This document shows, piece by piece, positions 33,501 to 42,091 of a stretch of DNA of 44,607 nt. A program made the translations under genes and the position numbers. Position 1 is the first letter of the stretch. Each line of letters begins with the position of its first letter. The notes under the pieces were generated by a model that did not search any database, was not told the DNA's origin, and saw only the letters and a list, made by a program, of their open reading frames with translations. The DNA lies in assembly GCA_035307785.1 (NCBI GenBank), contig DATGHS010000301.1, positions 1 to 44,607 of the forward strand, given 5' to 3'. Origin of the DNA: DATGHS01 sp035307785. Lineage in GTDB: Bacteria; Planctomycetota; Planctomycetia; Gemmatales; Gemmataceae.

Positions 33501-35955
33501 GCTCAACGACGTCTCGACCGCACCGAGCATCATGCCGCTAACCGAGCGGCCCAAGGGCTCGACGATGCCAATGAAAAAAACGGTGCATTCGCAGCCCGAC
33601 GCCGATCGTGTCATTCCGCACCTTGCGGTGCGCGCGCTGGTCTCGCTCAAGGCAGTGGACGCTTGCCTGGAAGCACTCGATGGGCCATACGAGCATGGCG
33701 CCTTATGGGCCATGCGCTACCAGCACGATGAAAAGGCGGTAGATGGGCTCATCCAGAAGCTCGGCACGATTCGCTCGCCGGACGTGCGCCGCGAAATCCT
33801 CTCGACCTTGATTCGTCTGTACCACCGCGACGCCGAGTATAAGGGCGAGTGGTGGGGCATCCGTCCGGAAAACGCAGGACCGTATTACGACCCGGTGGAA
33901 TGGGAGCGAAGTCCGAGGATCGCCGCCGTTATCACTCGGGCCGTGCTCGAAGCCGATGCCGAAACTGTTGCCTTCCTCCGCTCCGAATTGGCGCGCCATC
34001 ACGTGTTGCTGAAAGGCCTGCCGAGCAGCTCCGAAGTAGTGAGCGCTACGGAGAAGGAATCGCCCGTCGTAGTCCCCAAGGCCGATCCTAAGAATCCGAA
34101 TCAGATCGGTAACCTCACATATGAGGATACGGTCAAGCGAGCCCTTGCTCGCAAGGGCGATGCGGCCAAAGGCAAGGGGCTATTCAAAGCGCAGTCCTGC
34201 AGCACTTGCCACACCGATGCCGACGGCCAGCCACTGAAGGGCCCGCACATGGTCGATATCGGCAAGCGCTACAGTGCCGCCGAGCTGTTCGAATCGATAC
34301 TTAAGCCGAGCGCCAAGATTGCCCAAGGTTTCGAAACCTATCTGTTCGAAACGGCCAATGGCAAATCTTTTTCCGGCTTCGTGGTCAGCGAGAGCGCGAA
34401 GACCGTCTTGGTCCGCGATTCCTCCGGACTGCAACGAGAGTTGAAGAAAGCAGAAATTGAGTCGCGGGTCATTCAGAAAGAGTCGATGATGCCGGAGGGC
34501 ATCGTCAACAATCTTACTCCCGAGGATCTCGCTGACCTGATCGCTTACTTGCAGTCGCTCACCGCCAATGAGCAGCGCAAAGATCAGCCTCCGCCGGCAA
34601 CGCCGCCCGCTGCAAACCAGCCCAAGCCACCCGCCGACCAGCCGGCGCCGCCGGTGCAACTGACCGCCGCGCAAGATCACCGCCGCATGCTCGATCTCTT
34701 GAAGATCAAGGAACTGCGGCCAGGCGCCGATGGGCGCAATGCTCAGGCGAAGAACGCGGCCAACTATGACGAAGCCAAGGCAAACCCATATCCGAAGCTG
34801 CCTGATCCACTGGTGATGAAAGACGGCACGAAAGTTACCACTGCCGAGCAATGGTTCAAGCAGCGCCGCCCGGAAATCGTCGAGGATTTCGACCGCGAAA
34901 TCTACGGCCGGGTGCCGAAGGAGACGCCCAAGGTCAAATGGGAAGTGACCGAAACGAAAACAGCGAAGATCGGCGACATCGAAGCGACTACGAAGAAGCT
35001 CGTGGGCCACGTTGATAACTCGTCGTACCCGGCGATCACCGTCGATATTCAACTTTCGCTTACTACCCCGGCCAATGCCAAGGGGCCCGTGCCGGTGATG
35101 ATGGAGTTCGGCTTCTTCTTTGGCCCGCGCCCAGGCGGCGGCGCGCCGCCCGGACCAGGGGCAGGCAGCTGGCAGCATCAAGTGCTCTCCAAGGGTTGGG
35201 GCTACGCCATTATTTCGCCGAACAGCATTCAGGCCGACACCGGCGGGCGAACAGGACCAAACGGTACCTATCAAGGGCTAACCACCGGGATCATCGGCCT
35301 GTGCAACAAGGGCCAGCCGCGGAAAGTGGACGATTGGGGCGCGCTGCGCGCCTGGGCCTGGGGCGCCAGCCGGGCGCTCGATTACTTCGAGACCGACAAG
35401 GCCGTGGACGCGAAACAGGTGGGCATCGAGGGCCTCTCGCGCTACGGCAAGGCGGCTCTTGTTACCATGGCGTACGACGAGCGCTTTGCCATCGGTTTCA
35501 TTGGTTCTTCGGGGGAAGGCGGCGCGAAGCTCCATCGCCGCAACTTTGGCGAGCTGGTGGAAAATGTGGCCGGTTCGGGTGAATACCACTGGGTAGCGGG
35601 CAACTTCCTGAAATACGCCGGCCCGTTGCAGTGGAATGACATGCCGGTCGATGCGCATGAGCTAATCGCGCTCTGTGCCCCACGGCCGGTGTTCATTAGC
35701 TATGGAGCTTCCACTGGGCCCGGGGCGGAAGGCCAATGGGTGGACCAACGGGGCAGCTTCATGGCGGCGGTGGCGGCCGGGCCAGTGTACCGGTTGCTGG
35801 GCAAAAAAGATTTGGGCACCGCTGAGTTCCCCGAAGTCGAGACGGCTCTGATCGAGGGCGAGATCGCATTCCGCCAACACAAAGGCGGCCACACCACGGT
35901 TCCGAACTGGCCGACGTTCCTGAAATTTGCGGATCGGTACATCAAGGTGCAATAA
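30577..35955 (+). CDS. Giant secreted fusion: CotH-like + propeller dehydrogenase + HEAT-like + cytochrome c + CE15 esterase
   Basis: A 1792-residue protein from one unbroken frame. Signal peptide 1-32. About 43-340: CotH kinase-like domain (WSLHLEIPAAEYQAM, GHNYYLYLNPKTNKFVFLPG, DLEFA). About 490-848: beta-propeller of the planctomycete membrane-bound dehydrogenase type (TIGR02604-like; HATNGIRMGLDGWIYIAVGD). About 850-1165: HEAT-like helices. About 1182-1331: heme domain with CSTCH at Cys1208-His1212 and the KAEIESR...SMMPEG tail. Pro-rich linker 1336-1362. About 1365-1792: glucuronoyl esterase (CE15)-like alpha/beta hydrolase with Ser1621 in GLSRYGKAAL and His1772 in the late HKGGHTTVPNW block. 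ATG 30577 has GGAGG 5 bases upstream. It may cut lignin-carbohydrate esters and oxidise the product; this is inference. A merged pair of genes cannot be fully excluded. Confidence 0.88.
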   Translation: MKKDLLMFSCVGLLLASALVIDRWSTVAAGQKESSGKPALGGADLFDPTRVWSLHLEIPAAEYQAMQPPELGFGPPGANPAAPKGPRNRRDSERNLFGTEFRWVEAEVSADGKTYQKVGLRYSGEVTYFASSQGLKRPLKIQFNKFSEQQFHGLTALQLHSMPLDPAKCREALAFSAFRAAGVPAPRTAFAEVTLTVPGKYDKEYLGLYTVVESIDKPFLEEHFGTDRGALMKPFQVRSVDRPGDTWDRYQGLYRPQWEPTKEETKRIMEFARLVNQANDAEFKREIESYLDVDEFLRFLAANALTTNLESVFALGHNYYLYLNPKTNKFVFLPGDLEFALANFLLFGTAQQLMDLSITHPYPGENKLVDRLLAVKEVNERYHNLMRELTDKVFTKEQLLTEIGALEKLTKEPLAKERKAAEARREAPPGFGPPGGVALQPPSLKTFAEERAGSVAAQLASKSKGFIPAPLNFGAPAGGAGGPGRAAPSLPIDERTFRDTVKAPEGFDVTLFAAPPTVNYPVALAAAPNGVLFIAVDEQGSIGRTPGGGKVLRCVDKDGDGKVDEVTIFAKVDHPRGLIYQDGNLWVLHAQTLSVYHEGPNGVADRSEVLVTGLTSDMVNQRGGDHATNGIRMGLDGWIYIAVGDYGPPEAKGKDGSKITMRGGIARVRPDGTELEVFVTGLRNPFDIGMDPFMNLFTRDNDDNRAEGWDIRVSHLIQGAYYGYSQHYANFPDEIMPALGQFGGGSGTGNLYLQDERWPEKYRNVLYTGDWGRSEVYRHELRPRGPTFDLKQEVFLSIPRPTGIDMDGSGRLYVASWRGGEASTYVGPNVGFIARVTPQGLNASPFPRLREADLNQLINLMAGPNSVARLHAQREILRRGHNSESSNALVALASDRGARPEGRVAAVFALKQLDGKDSHGMLLKFLDDDALREFALRGLTDRKKELDGLSSKPFVAALADQSPRVRAQALISLARLNDVSTAPSIMPLTERPKGSTMPMKKTVHSQPDADRVIPHLAVRALVSLKAVDACLEALDGPYEHGALWAMRYQHDEKAVDGLIQKLGTIRSPDVRREILSTLIRLYHRDAEYKGEWWGIRPENAGPYYDPVEWERSPRIAAVITRAVLEADAETVAFLRSELARHHVLLKGLPSSSEVVSATEKESPVVVPKADPKNPNQIGNLTYEDTVKRALARKGDAAKGKGLFKAQSCSTCHTDADGQPLKGPHMVDIGKRYSAAELFESILKPSAKIAQGFETYLFETANGKSFSGFVVSESAKTVLVRDSSGLQRELKKAEIESRVIQKESMMPEGIVNNLTPEDLADLIAYLQSLTANEQRKDQPPPATPPAANQPKPPADQPAPPVQLTAAQDHRRMLDLLKIKELRPGADGRNAQAKNAANYDEAKANPYPKLPDPLVMKDGTKVTTAEQWFKQRRPEIVEDFDREIYGRVPKETPKVKWEVTETKTAKIGDIEATTKKLVGHVDNSSYPAITVDIQLSLTTPANAKGPVPVMMEFGFFFGPRPGGGAPPGPGAGSWQHQVLSKGWGYAIISPNSIQADTGGRTGPNGTYQGLTTGIIGLCNKGQPRKVDDWGALRAWAWGASRALDYFETDKAVDAKQVGIEGLSRYGKAALVTMAYDERFAIGFIGSSGEGGAKLHRRNFGELVENVAGSGEYHWVAGNFLKYAGPLQWNDMPVDAHELIALCAPRPVFISYGASTGPGAEGQWVDQRGSFMAAVAAGPVYRLLGKKDLGTAEFPEVETALIEGEIAFRQHKGGHTTVPNWPTFLKFADRYIKVQ

Positions 35956-36081
35956 GCGTGATAATGCCGCAGACCTATTGCGAAAGGACATGTCTCGCCG
36001 CGCAATTTGCGGCGCCATTGGTACAATCGCCCTATCCATAGTGCTTAGCGAACCTCCGACCTTGCCATCGGACTTGTCCAG

Positions 36082-37377
36082 ATGGGCGAACCACCTGTTG
36101 CCGCATCGATTCCCGTGAGGACGGAAGTCAATGAAGCCCAGCGCTGGCGCACGCTCGTGCTCTGCCTGCTCGGCTGGCTGTTCGACCACTACGATATGAT
36201 GCTCTTTGCCTTCGTGGCCAGCGCCATCGGCAAGGAATGGCACTGGGGCGATTCTTTTACCAAGAACAAAGCACTGCTTTTGGGGATCGCGCTGTTCACG
36301 TCCGGCCTCGGCGGCGTGGTGTTTGGCGGCCTGGCCGATCGGTTTGGCCGACGGCGCGTCATGGGTTGGACGATTCTCGTGTATTCGCTCAGCACCGGTC
36401 TATCAGGTCTAGCCTGGAGCCTCGTGAGCCTTGCGTTCCTGCGGGCGATCACCGGTTTTGGCTTCGGCGGCGAATGGGCCACGGGGCAGGCGCTGCTGGC
36501 CGAAGTTTTTCCGCGGCATCGCCGCGGGCTCGCGTCCGCCTTGCTGCAGGCGGGTCAACCGGTCGGTGGCATACTCGCAATCCTTTCCGGGCTTTGGCTG
36601 GAACCGCATATCGGCTGGCGCTGGGTCTTTTTCCTGGGTGCTCTCCCGGCAGCATTGGTATTCTTCCTGCGCCGGCATGTGCCGGAGTCGGCAATGTGGC
36701 TCGCCCAGTCGGAGTGCGGCCAACGCAGCCTGGTGGAACCCTATGTCGTTCTTGTGCGCGATCATTGGCGGCGCACCTTGCAGGGACTGGTGCTTGGCGC
36801 CAGCAAGCTGGGTACCTTCTGGCTCACGTTCGTGTGGCTGCCCGATTATTTCATGGAACTGGAGAAGCAGCGACTCGCCGCAGCAGGCGTGACCAGCGGC
36901 GATTTCGGCAGCCTGCAACGAAACCTGCAACTCGGAGCCCAAGTCGCTCTGGTGCTGGGAATGGTACTTTTTGGTCCATTGGCCGACCGTTTCGGCCGGC
37001 GGCCGACTTTCACGCTCTACGGTTTGCTGACGATGGCGGGCCTGGTGGCGCTCGGATTTTGGGGCGCGGAAATGCTTGAGCAACGCACCGGGTTCTGGCT
37101 CACCATGGCCGCTGTTGGTTTTGGTTCCGGCTGCACAGCGGGATTTGGCGCGCTCCTGGCGGAATTGTTTCCGACGTCGATTCGCAATACGGCCATGGGC
37201 ACGGTTTACAACGTCTCGCGGTCGTTTCAGGTCGTCACGCAATGGCTGATGGTCGTCATCGCCACAGGCGCCGGCGTTTCTTCGGGCCTATTGCTCGCGG
37301 CCGGCTTTGCCTTTATCACGGCTACTTGGGTTTGGACCTTCCCCGAAACCCGCGGCATCCAGCTACGTTCCGACTAG
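36082..37377 (+). CDS. MFS transporter (AAHS/sugar-acid type)
   Basis: A 431-residue membrane protein with about 12 hydrophobic segments. Loop 2-3 has GGLADRFGRRRVM and loop 8-9 has GPLADRFGRRPTF, the two copies of the major facilitator motif A. The early LGWLFDHYDMMLFAF segment (D-x-Y-D) is typical of the aromatic acid/H+ and sialic acid symporter branches. The substrate is unknown. ATG 36082 has a poor ribosome site; GTG 36115 in frame is an alternative. Its 3' end overlaps the convergent dioxygenase gene by 15 bases. It follows the giant fusion gene by 126 bases and might take up its products, which is speculation. Confidence 0.88.
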   Translation: MGEPPVAASIPVRTEVNEAQRWRTLVLCLLGWLFDHYDMMLFAFVASAIGKEWHWGDSFTKNKALLLGIALFTSGLGGVVFGGLADRFGRRRVMGWTILVYSLSTGLSGLAWSLVSLAFLRAITGFGFGGEWATGQALLAEVFPRHRRGLASALLQAGQPVGGILAILSGLWLEPHIGWRWVFFLGALPAALVFFLRRHVPESAMWLAQSECGQRSLVEPYVVLVRDHWRRTLQGLVLGASKLGTFWLTFVWLPDYFMELEKQRLAAAGVTSGDFGSLQRNLQLGAQVALVLGMVLFGPLADRFGRRPTFTLYGLLTMAGLVALGFWGAEMLEQRTGFWLTMAAVGFGSGCTAGFGALLAELFPTSIRNTAMGTVYNVSRSFQVVTQWLMVVIATGAGVSSGLLLAAGFAFITATWVWTFPETRGIQLRSD

Positions 37378-38316
37378 CGAAGCTTGCAACCATAGCCGGA
37401 CCAGGTGTCTTCGCCGCTCCGGTTCCGGATAGTCTTCAAACGCCGTGCGGTTGTGCAGAATCCAGCGATTGTTGATGAAGTACATATCGCCCGGCGTGAG
37501 GTCGAATTCGGCTCGCAAGTCGGGACGATTGAGGACTTCGTCGAGCAGGTCCAAAGCTGTTACCTGGGTCGAGGTCAACGGCTGGCCGACTTTCTCGTGT
37601 CCAGCTTCAATCCAATAACGCAGGTAGCGGAAGAGCAATTCGGATTCATTCCCGGAAATGACTGGAAACTGAATAGTGGCGGCTTCTCCTTCGCGTACGC
37701 CGCCGCGCCGATCAACATGAAATGGCCGTTTCAGAGTTTCCAGAACCTCCGGATGCCGGGCGTATAACTCGTTGTAGACCGCAAACCCACTCGCCACCTG
37801 ACTTCGACCGCCCGATTTCGCGGTCTGTAAGCAGAGCAAGCCGACATAATCGACGACTTTCGTGCCGAACGAATTGTCGGTGTGGAAGCTGCTTTCGTAG
37901 TTGGTCACTGAAACGCGAGCACCTTTGGTTAGATCCTGCCCCATGTCGCGCACGTCGTAGAGCAATGTGCCTTGCACGTTTTGCTCCACCGGCCGGCCAA
38001 GTCCCTGTCCCACAAGCCAGTACAGCAAGCGCAAGTCCTCGCCGCCAAGCGTTGGCCCTGCCGGTGCCTGCACGATTGCAAAGCCACGGCCTGACTCGAG
38101 CGCGGTGCGCATTGGCTCCAGCGCCCGGGTGAACTCCGAACTCAGTGCGTTGGAAAGGCGAATCTGCGTCAAAGGCCGCGGCGCTTTCCGATTGGATTCA
38201 CGCACCGTTTCAAACGGGGCCCAACAAGCGTCGGGAAGCGAATAACGCCAGCAACGGGGGTCATCCACCGTAGAAGCAGTCCAGCTCCGAGGCCCCGTAA
38301 CGGCGGGTGCAAGCAT
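37363..38316 (-). CDS. TauD/TfdA-family Fe(II)/2-oxoglutarate dioxygenase
   Basis: A 317-residue protein. The metal-binding triad is visible: His145-x-Asp147 in SSFHTDNSFG and a distal His288 in ILHNRTAFEDYP, followed by RRRHLVRLWLQ, the Arg-rich strand that holds 2-oxoglutarate. This is the arrangement of taurine/alkylsulfonate, gamma-butyrobetaine and related dioxygenases. The substrate is not predictable. The start ATG is at 38314-38316 without a strong ribosome site. Its stop lies inside the last codons of the MFS gene on the other strand. The pair could share a substrate: import by the transporter and oxidation by this enzyme. Confidence 0.9.
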   Translation of the reverse strand: MLAPAVTGPRSWTASTVDDPRCWRYSLPDACWAPFETVRESNRKAPRPLTQIRLSNALSSEFTRALEPMRTALESGRGFAIVQAPAGPTLGGEDLRLLYWLVGQGLGRPVEQNVQGTLLYDVRDMGQDLTKGARVSVTNYESSFHTDNSFGTKVVDYVGLLCLQTAKSGGRSQVASGFAVYNELYARHPEVLETLKRPFHVDRRGGVREGEAATIQFPVISGNESELLFRYLRYWIEAGHEKVGQPLTSTQVTALDLLDEVLNRPDLRAEFDLTPGDMYFINNRWILHNRTAFEDYPEPERRRHLVRLWLQASLVGT

Positions 38317-38689
38317 GATTTCCCATTCTCCCGAGCGAGATGAATGTCAATATGAGCAATCAAGGCCGTAATGGCAAGCAAACGATCTTCCTCTCTCATT
38401 ATCGAATACAGTGCCGGAACTCCAACTAGTCCGTGTGGAACCGTCTGTTTTGGGCACGCTGCTTCCAAACGCCGGGCAACGCAATTCTCAACAGCTCTTT
38501 TGATTTTGAAGGAATAGAGAGAACGGTCGCCAGTTATGGCCCAAACTACAAGCAGCTCGTCCCTGTCCATTTCGGTCCGGCCCGATCCCGGCTTTGGCAT
38601 GAACGTTGCAACTCAAATACGGCCTTGAGAAATACCGGCATAGCTGTGATGCCTGGAGAGCTTAGTGCGTTTCGAGTTATTGCTTTGAC
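38317..38689. other. Gene-free gap between divergent genes
   Basis: The stretch separates the dioxygenase start (minus) from the GT9 gene (plus), so promoters for both should lie here. Frames in it (for example 38433-38693 plus and 38169-38600 minus) have no recognisable product. I see no repeat or hairpin of note. Confidence 0.5.
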
Positions 38690-39715
38690 GTGAATGAGAA
38701 CGTCGCCAGCTTGGTTCCTCGCCAGTCGAAGGTCGGCTTTGCCGACAAAGTTGCCGTGCTGCGGGCACTAAAACTGGGCGACCTGCTCGTTGCGATTCCA
38801 GCTCTGCGAGCATTACGGGGAGCGTTGCCCGCAGCCGAAATTGTGCTGATTGGTTTGCCCTGGGCGCGCGAACTCGTTGAGCGGTTTTCGCATTTGCTGG
38901 ATGGCTTTCACGAGTTCCCCGGCTGGCCTGGGTTGCCCGAACGGAAACCGCGGATTGATCAGATTCCGAGTTTCCTGGCTGCTATGCAGGCCGAACGATT
39001 CGACCTCGTCATCCAGATGCACGGAAGCGGACCGTTTGTCAATCCGCTGTGCAAGCTGCTGGGGGCGAGGCAAACGGCCGGGTTTTACCTGAGCGGCAGT
39101 TACTGCCCCGATGCGGATCGGTTTTTGCCTTGGCCGGAACAGGGCTTGGAATTGCATCGACTGCTCGCGCTGACCGAGTTCCTGGGTTGCCCGGCTCGGG
39201 GCGAGCATCTGGAATTTCCGGTACATGAAACGGACTTCATAGCGATTAACCGGCTCGGGGGGCCGGCGGGCAAGTTCGTATGTATTCACGCGGGGGCAAG
39301 TATCCCCGAGCGGTGCTGGCCGGCCGAGCGGTTTGCGGCAGTGGCCGGCGCTCTTGCGGTCGGCGGTCTCCGAGTAGTTTTGACGGGAAGTGCTTCTGAG
39401 AAGGGGTTGACGAGGCAGATCGCTGCCACGATGGACGCGACAGCGATCGACCTTGCTGGTCAGACCAATTTAGGAGAAGCGGCAGCGCTGATACAGCGCG
39501 CGCGGCTCCTGGTGTGCAACGACACGGGTGTCTCGCACATCGCCGACGCCGTGGGAACTCCCAGCGTCGTGATCTCGACGGGGGATAATCCGGCTCGATG
39601 GGCGCCGCAGAACTCAGCCCGTCACCGGGTCCTTTGTCAACAGGATGGACTGGTTTCCGTGGCCGATGTCATCGCCCACGCGTTTGACGCAATCCACGCA
39701 ACCCAAGCATCCTGA
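38690..39715 (+). CDS. GT9 heptosyltransferase-like glycosyltransferase
   Basis: A 341-residue protein of glycosyltransferase family 9 (ADP-heptose:LPS heptosyltransferase type). Diagnostic parts are LRALKLGDLLVAIPALRALR near the N-terminus, FVCIHAGASIPERCWPAERFAAVA in the middle, and VCNDTGVSHIADAVGTPSVVI, which binds the ADP-sugar. The acceptor is probably the lipid A-core region of LPS. GTG 38690 is used because the conserved domain begins soon after; there is no good ribosome site and TTG 38711 is possible. It starts a run of six same-strand genes (38690-44607) with short gaps, an LPS-core operon. Confidence 0.88.
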   Translation: MNENVASLVPRQSKVGFADKVAVLRALKLGDLLVAIPALRALRGALPAAEIVLIGLPWARELVERFSHLLDGFHEFPGWPGLPERKPRIDQIPSFLAAMQAERFDLVIQMHGSGPFVNPLCKLLGARQTAGFYLSGSYCPDADRFLPWPEQGLELHRLLALTEFLGCPARGEHLEFPVHETDFIAINRLGGPAGKFVCIHAGASIPERCWPAERFAAVAGALAVGGLRVVLTGSASEKGLTRQIAATMDATAIDLAGQTNLGEAAALIQRARLLVCNDTGVSHIADAVGTPSVVISTGDNPARWAPQNSARHRVLCQQDGLVSVADVIAHAFDAIHATQAS

Positions 39716-39728
39716 CCCAAAGAGTTCC

Positions 39729-40763
39729 ATGCGCCCCATCCGCGTTCTAACCTGGCACGTCCACGGCAATTATCTTCTTTACTTGTCCCGCGCACGAGTG
39801 GAATTCGTTCTGCCGGTAGACGCCGGCCGCGGCCCCAGTTACGGCGGCCGCGGGCGCACGTTCCATTTTGGGCCGAATGTTGTCGAAGTTCCGGCGGAAC
39901 AGATTCCGAACGAGCGCTTGGATTGCATTCTCTTTCAAACCCGCAAGAACTACTCAACCGATCAGTACGACATTCTTTCTCCCGGCCAGCGCCGGCTTCC
40001 GCGCATCTACCTCCAGCACGACCCGCCCTGGGGCGAGCCGGCGGTCGAACGGCACTGGTTCGATGACCCAGCCGGGCTGCTCGTCCACGTAACGCCGTTC
40101 AACGCGCTCATGTGGGACAGCGGCCGAACTCCGAACCGCGTAATCGATCACGGCGTGAGCGTTCCCGAATCGGTGCGCTATACCGGCAAGTGCGCGCGTG
40201 GCATTGTCGTCGTCAATCACTTGCAGCAGCGCGGCCGGCGATTGGGGGCCGATATCTTCGAAGGCCTCCGGGCGCAAGTTCCTTTGGATCTGGTCGGCAT
40301 GGAAACCGAGTCATTCGGCGGTCTGGGCGAAATCTTTCCGCCGGAAATTCCGGCATTTATGTCTCGCTATCGTTTTTTCTTCAATCCAATCCGCTGGACC
40401 AGTCTTGGCCTGGCGATCATCGAAGCCATGATGGTCGGCCTTCCGATAGTCGGTCTCGCGACCACCGAGCTGGTCACTGTCATTCGCAATGGCGAATCTG
40501 GCTTCGTGGAGACCGATCCGGCCAAGCTGGTCCAGCTTATGCACTACCTCATTGCCAAGCCGGCGGAAGCACGACGAATGGGCGAAAATGCCCGCCATTA
40601 TGCCCTCGAGCGCTTCGGCATTGAACGCTTTGCCCGCGACTGGGAAGCCGTGTTTTCGCTCGCAAGTGGATGGCAACCCGGCAGTCAAACCGCGGCTGTC
40701 GCAGATTCACCGCCAAAGCATGCTGCCATTTCGACGGCCAAACCTGCCACGGTCGGCTCGTGA
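39729..40763 (+). CDS. GT4-like glycosyltransferase with divergent N-terminus
   Basis: A 344-residue protein. The C-terminal half has the GT4-type donor site: FNPIRWTSLGLAIIEAMMVGLPIVG (the E-x-x-x-G-x-P block), RNGESGFVETDPAKLVQLM, and ENARHYALERFGIERFARDWE. The N-terminal half begins MRPIRVLTWHVHGNYLLYLS and does not closely match a common family. ATG 39729 lies 13 bases after the GT9 stop and AAAGAGTT is a weak ribosome site. It probably adds a hexose to the LPS core or a related surface glycan. Confidence 0.82.
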   Translation: MRPIRVLTWHVHGNYLLYLSRARVEFVLPVDAGRGPSYGGRGRTFHFGPNVVEVPAEQIPNERLDCILFQTRKNYSTDQYDILSPGQRRLPRIYLQHDPPWGEPAVERHWFDDPAGLLVHVTPFNALMWDSGRTPNRVIDHGVSVPESVRYTGKCARGIVVVNHLQQRGRRLGADIFEGLRAQVPLDLVGMETESFGGLGEIFPPEIPAFMSRYRFFFNPIRWTSLGLAIIEAMMVGLPIVGLATTELVTVIRNGESGFVETDPAKLVQLMHYLIAKPAEARRMGENARHYALERFGIERFARDWEAVFSLASGWQPGSQTAAVADSPPKHAAISTAKPATVGS

Positions 40764-40797
40764 TTTTCCTTTTGCATTGAGCTTGGGGAATAGCGTC

Positions 40798-42078
40798 ATG
40801 CGCGTCGCCATGATCAGCGAGCACGCCTCGCCATTAGCCTGCCTTGGCGGCGTTGACGCCGGGGGGCAAAACATCTATGTGGCGCAGCTGGCCCGCCAAT
40901 TGGCCCAGCGCGGCTGGCAGGTAGACATCTTCACGCGGCGCGACGACCAATTGCTACCGGCCGAGGTTCGCTGCTGCGAGGGAGCAAGGGTCATTCACGT
41001 GCCAGCAGGGCCGCCCCGGCACGTCCGCAAAGAAGACCTGCTTGGCCACATGGGCTCATTCACGGAATTCACACGTGACTACTGCCGCCGTCATAATTAT
41101 GATTTGGCACACGCCAACTTCTTTATGTCCGCCCTGGTTGCGGCCAATTTGAAACAAGCACTGGGTCTGCCGTTCGTGGTCACGTTTCACGCCTTGGGCA
41201 AGGTTCGCCGCGGGCACCAAAAAGAAGCCGACGCTTTTCCCGAAGAACGGCTGGCGATCGAAGAGCGGATAATACGGGAAGCCGACTTAATTATCTCCGA
41301 GTGTCCGCAGGACGAAGAAGACCTAGCGAGTCTTTACGAAGCCGATCCTGCAAAGTTGCGGACGATCCCGTGTGGCTTCGATCCGATGGAATTCGCCCCG
41401 ATGGATCGAACCGAAGCGCGCAGCCATATTGGCGTCGGCGGTCCAGAGCCGATCATCCTTCAGCTTGGCCGGCTGGTGCCGCGCAAAGGTGTGGATAATG
41501 TCATTCATGGAGTGGCACGGTTGCAACGCGAGTATGGCATCGCCGCACGCTTACTGGTCGTGGGCGGAGATCGGCGCGAGCCAAGCCCGGTGGCCACGCC
41601 CGAGATTGGCCGGCTCATGCGAATCGCGGCGGACGAGGGAATCACCGACGCCGTGACTTTCGTCGGTTGCCGTGGTCGGGCGGAACTTCGAGCCTATTAC
41701 GCGGCGGCCGATGTGTTTGTGACCACACCGTGGTATGAGCCTTTCGGCATCACGCCGGTGGAAGCGATGGCCTGTGGCACGCCGGTGATCGGCGCAACGG
41801 TGGGCGGCATCAAGACCACGGTGCGCGAGGGCCGTACGGGCTTCCTGGTTCCCCCAAATGATCCGGCAGCACTCGCTCAGCGGCTGGCCGTGCTATTATT
41901 GGATCCGCAACTGGCTGCTGCGATGAGCCGTGCCAGCGTCCGTCGCGCCAACGCCTGTTACACGTGGGCCAAAGTTACTGACCAAGTGGAAGCCGTTTAC
42001 GAGGAGGTTCAATCTGGCAGCACGACCGAGCGCGCGCCGCCAAGCGCAAATGAAATGGTGCCAGTAACGGCTAGATGA
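40798..42078 (+). CDS. GT4 glycosyltransferase (sucrose synthase/MshA-like group)
   Basis: A 426-residue protein with both halves of the GT-B fold. The N-terminus MRVAMISEHASPLACLGGVDAGGQNIYVAQLARQLAQRGWQVDIFT has the GG(V/D)xxGGQNVYV block of sucrose-phosphate synthase/MshA-like GT4 enzymes. The C-terminal donor site is YEPFGITPVEAMACGTPVIG, with ILQLGRLVPRKGVD before it. ATG 40798 follows TTGGGGAA; the frame extension to 40489 overlaps the previous gene and is rejected. It lies 34 bases downstream of the previous GT gene and 13 before gmhB. It probably uses a UDP- or GDP-sugar; the acceptor is unknown. Confidence 0.9.
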   Translation: MRVAMISEHASPLACLGGVDAGGQNIYVAQLARQLAQRGWQVDIFTRRDDQLLPAEVRCCEGARVIHVPAGPPRHVRKEDLLGHMGSFTEFTRDYCRRHNYDLAHANFFMSALVAANLKQALGLPFVVTFHALGKVRRGHQKEADAFPEERLAIEERIIREADLIISECPQDEEDLASLYEADPAKLRTIPCGFDPMEFAPMDRTEARSHIGVGGPEPIILQLGRLVPRKGVDNVIHGVARLQREYGIAARLLVVGGDRREPSPVATPEIGRLMRIAADEGITDAVTFVGCRGRAELRAYYAAADVFVTTPWYEPFGITPVEAMACGTPVIGATVGGIKTTVREGRTGFLVPPNDPAALAQRLAVLLLDPQLAAAMSRASVRRANACYTWAKVTDQVEAVYEEVQSGSTTERAPPSANEMVPVTAR

Positions 42079-42091
42079 GAGGAATGGTAGC

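Noticed and set aside
38433..38693. Plus-strand 86-codon frame whose TGA overlaps the GTG start of the GT9 gene
   Set aside because: The overlap looked like translational coupling, but the product has no family-like or structured pattern and no ribosome site.
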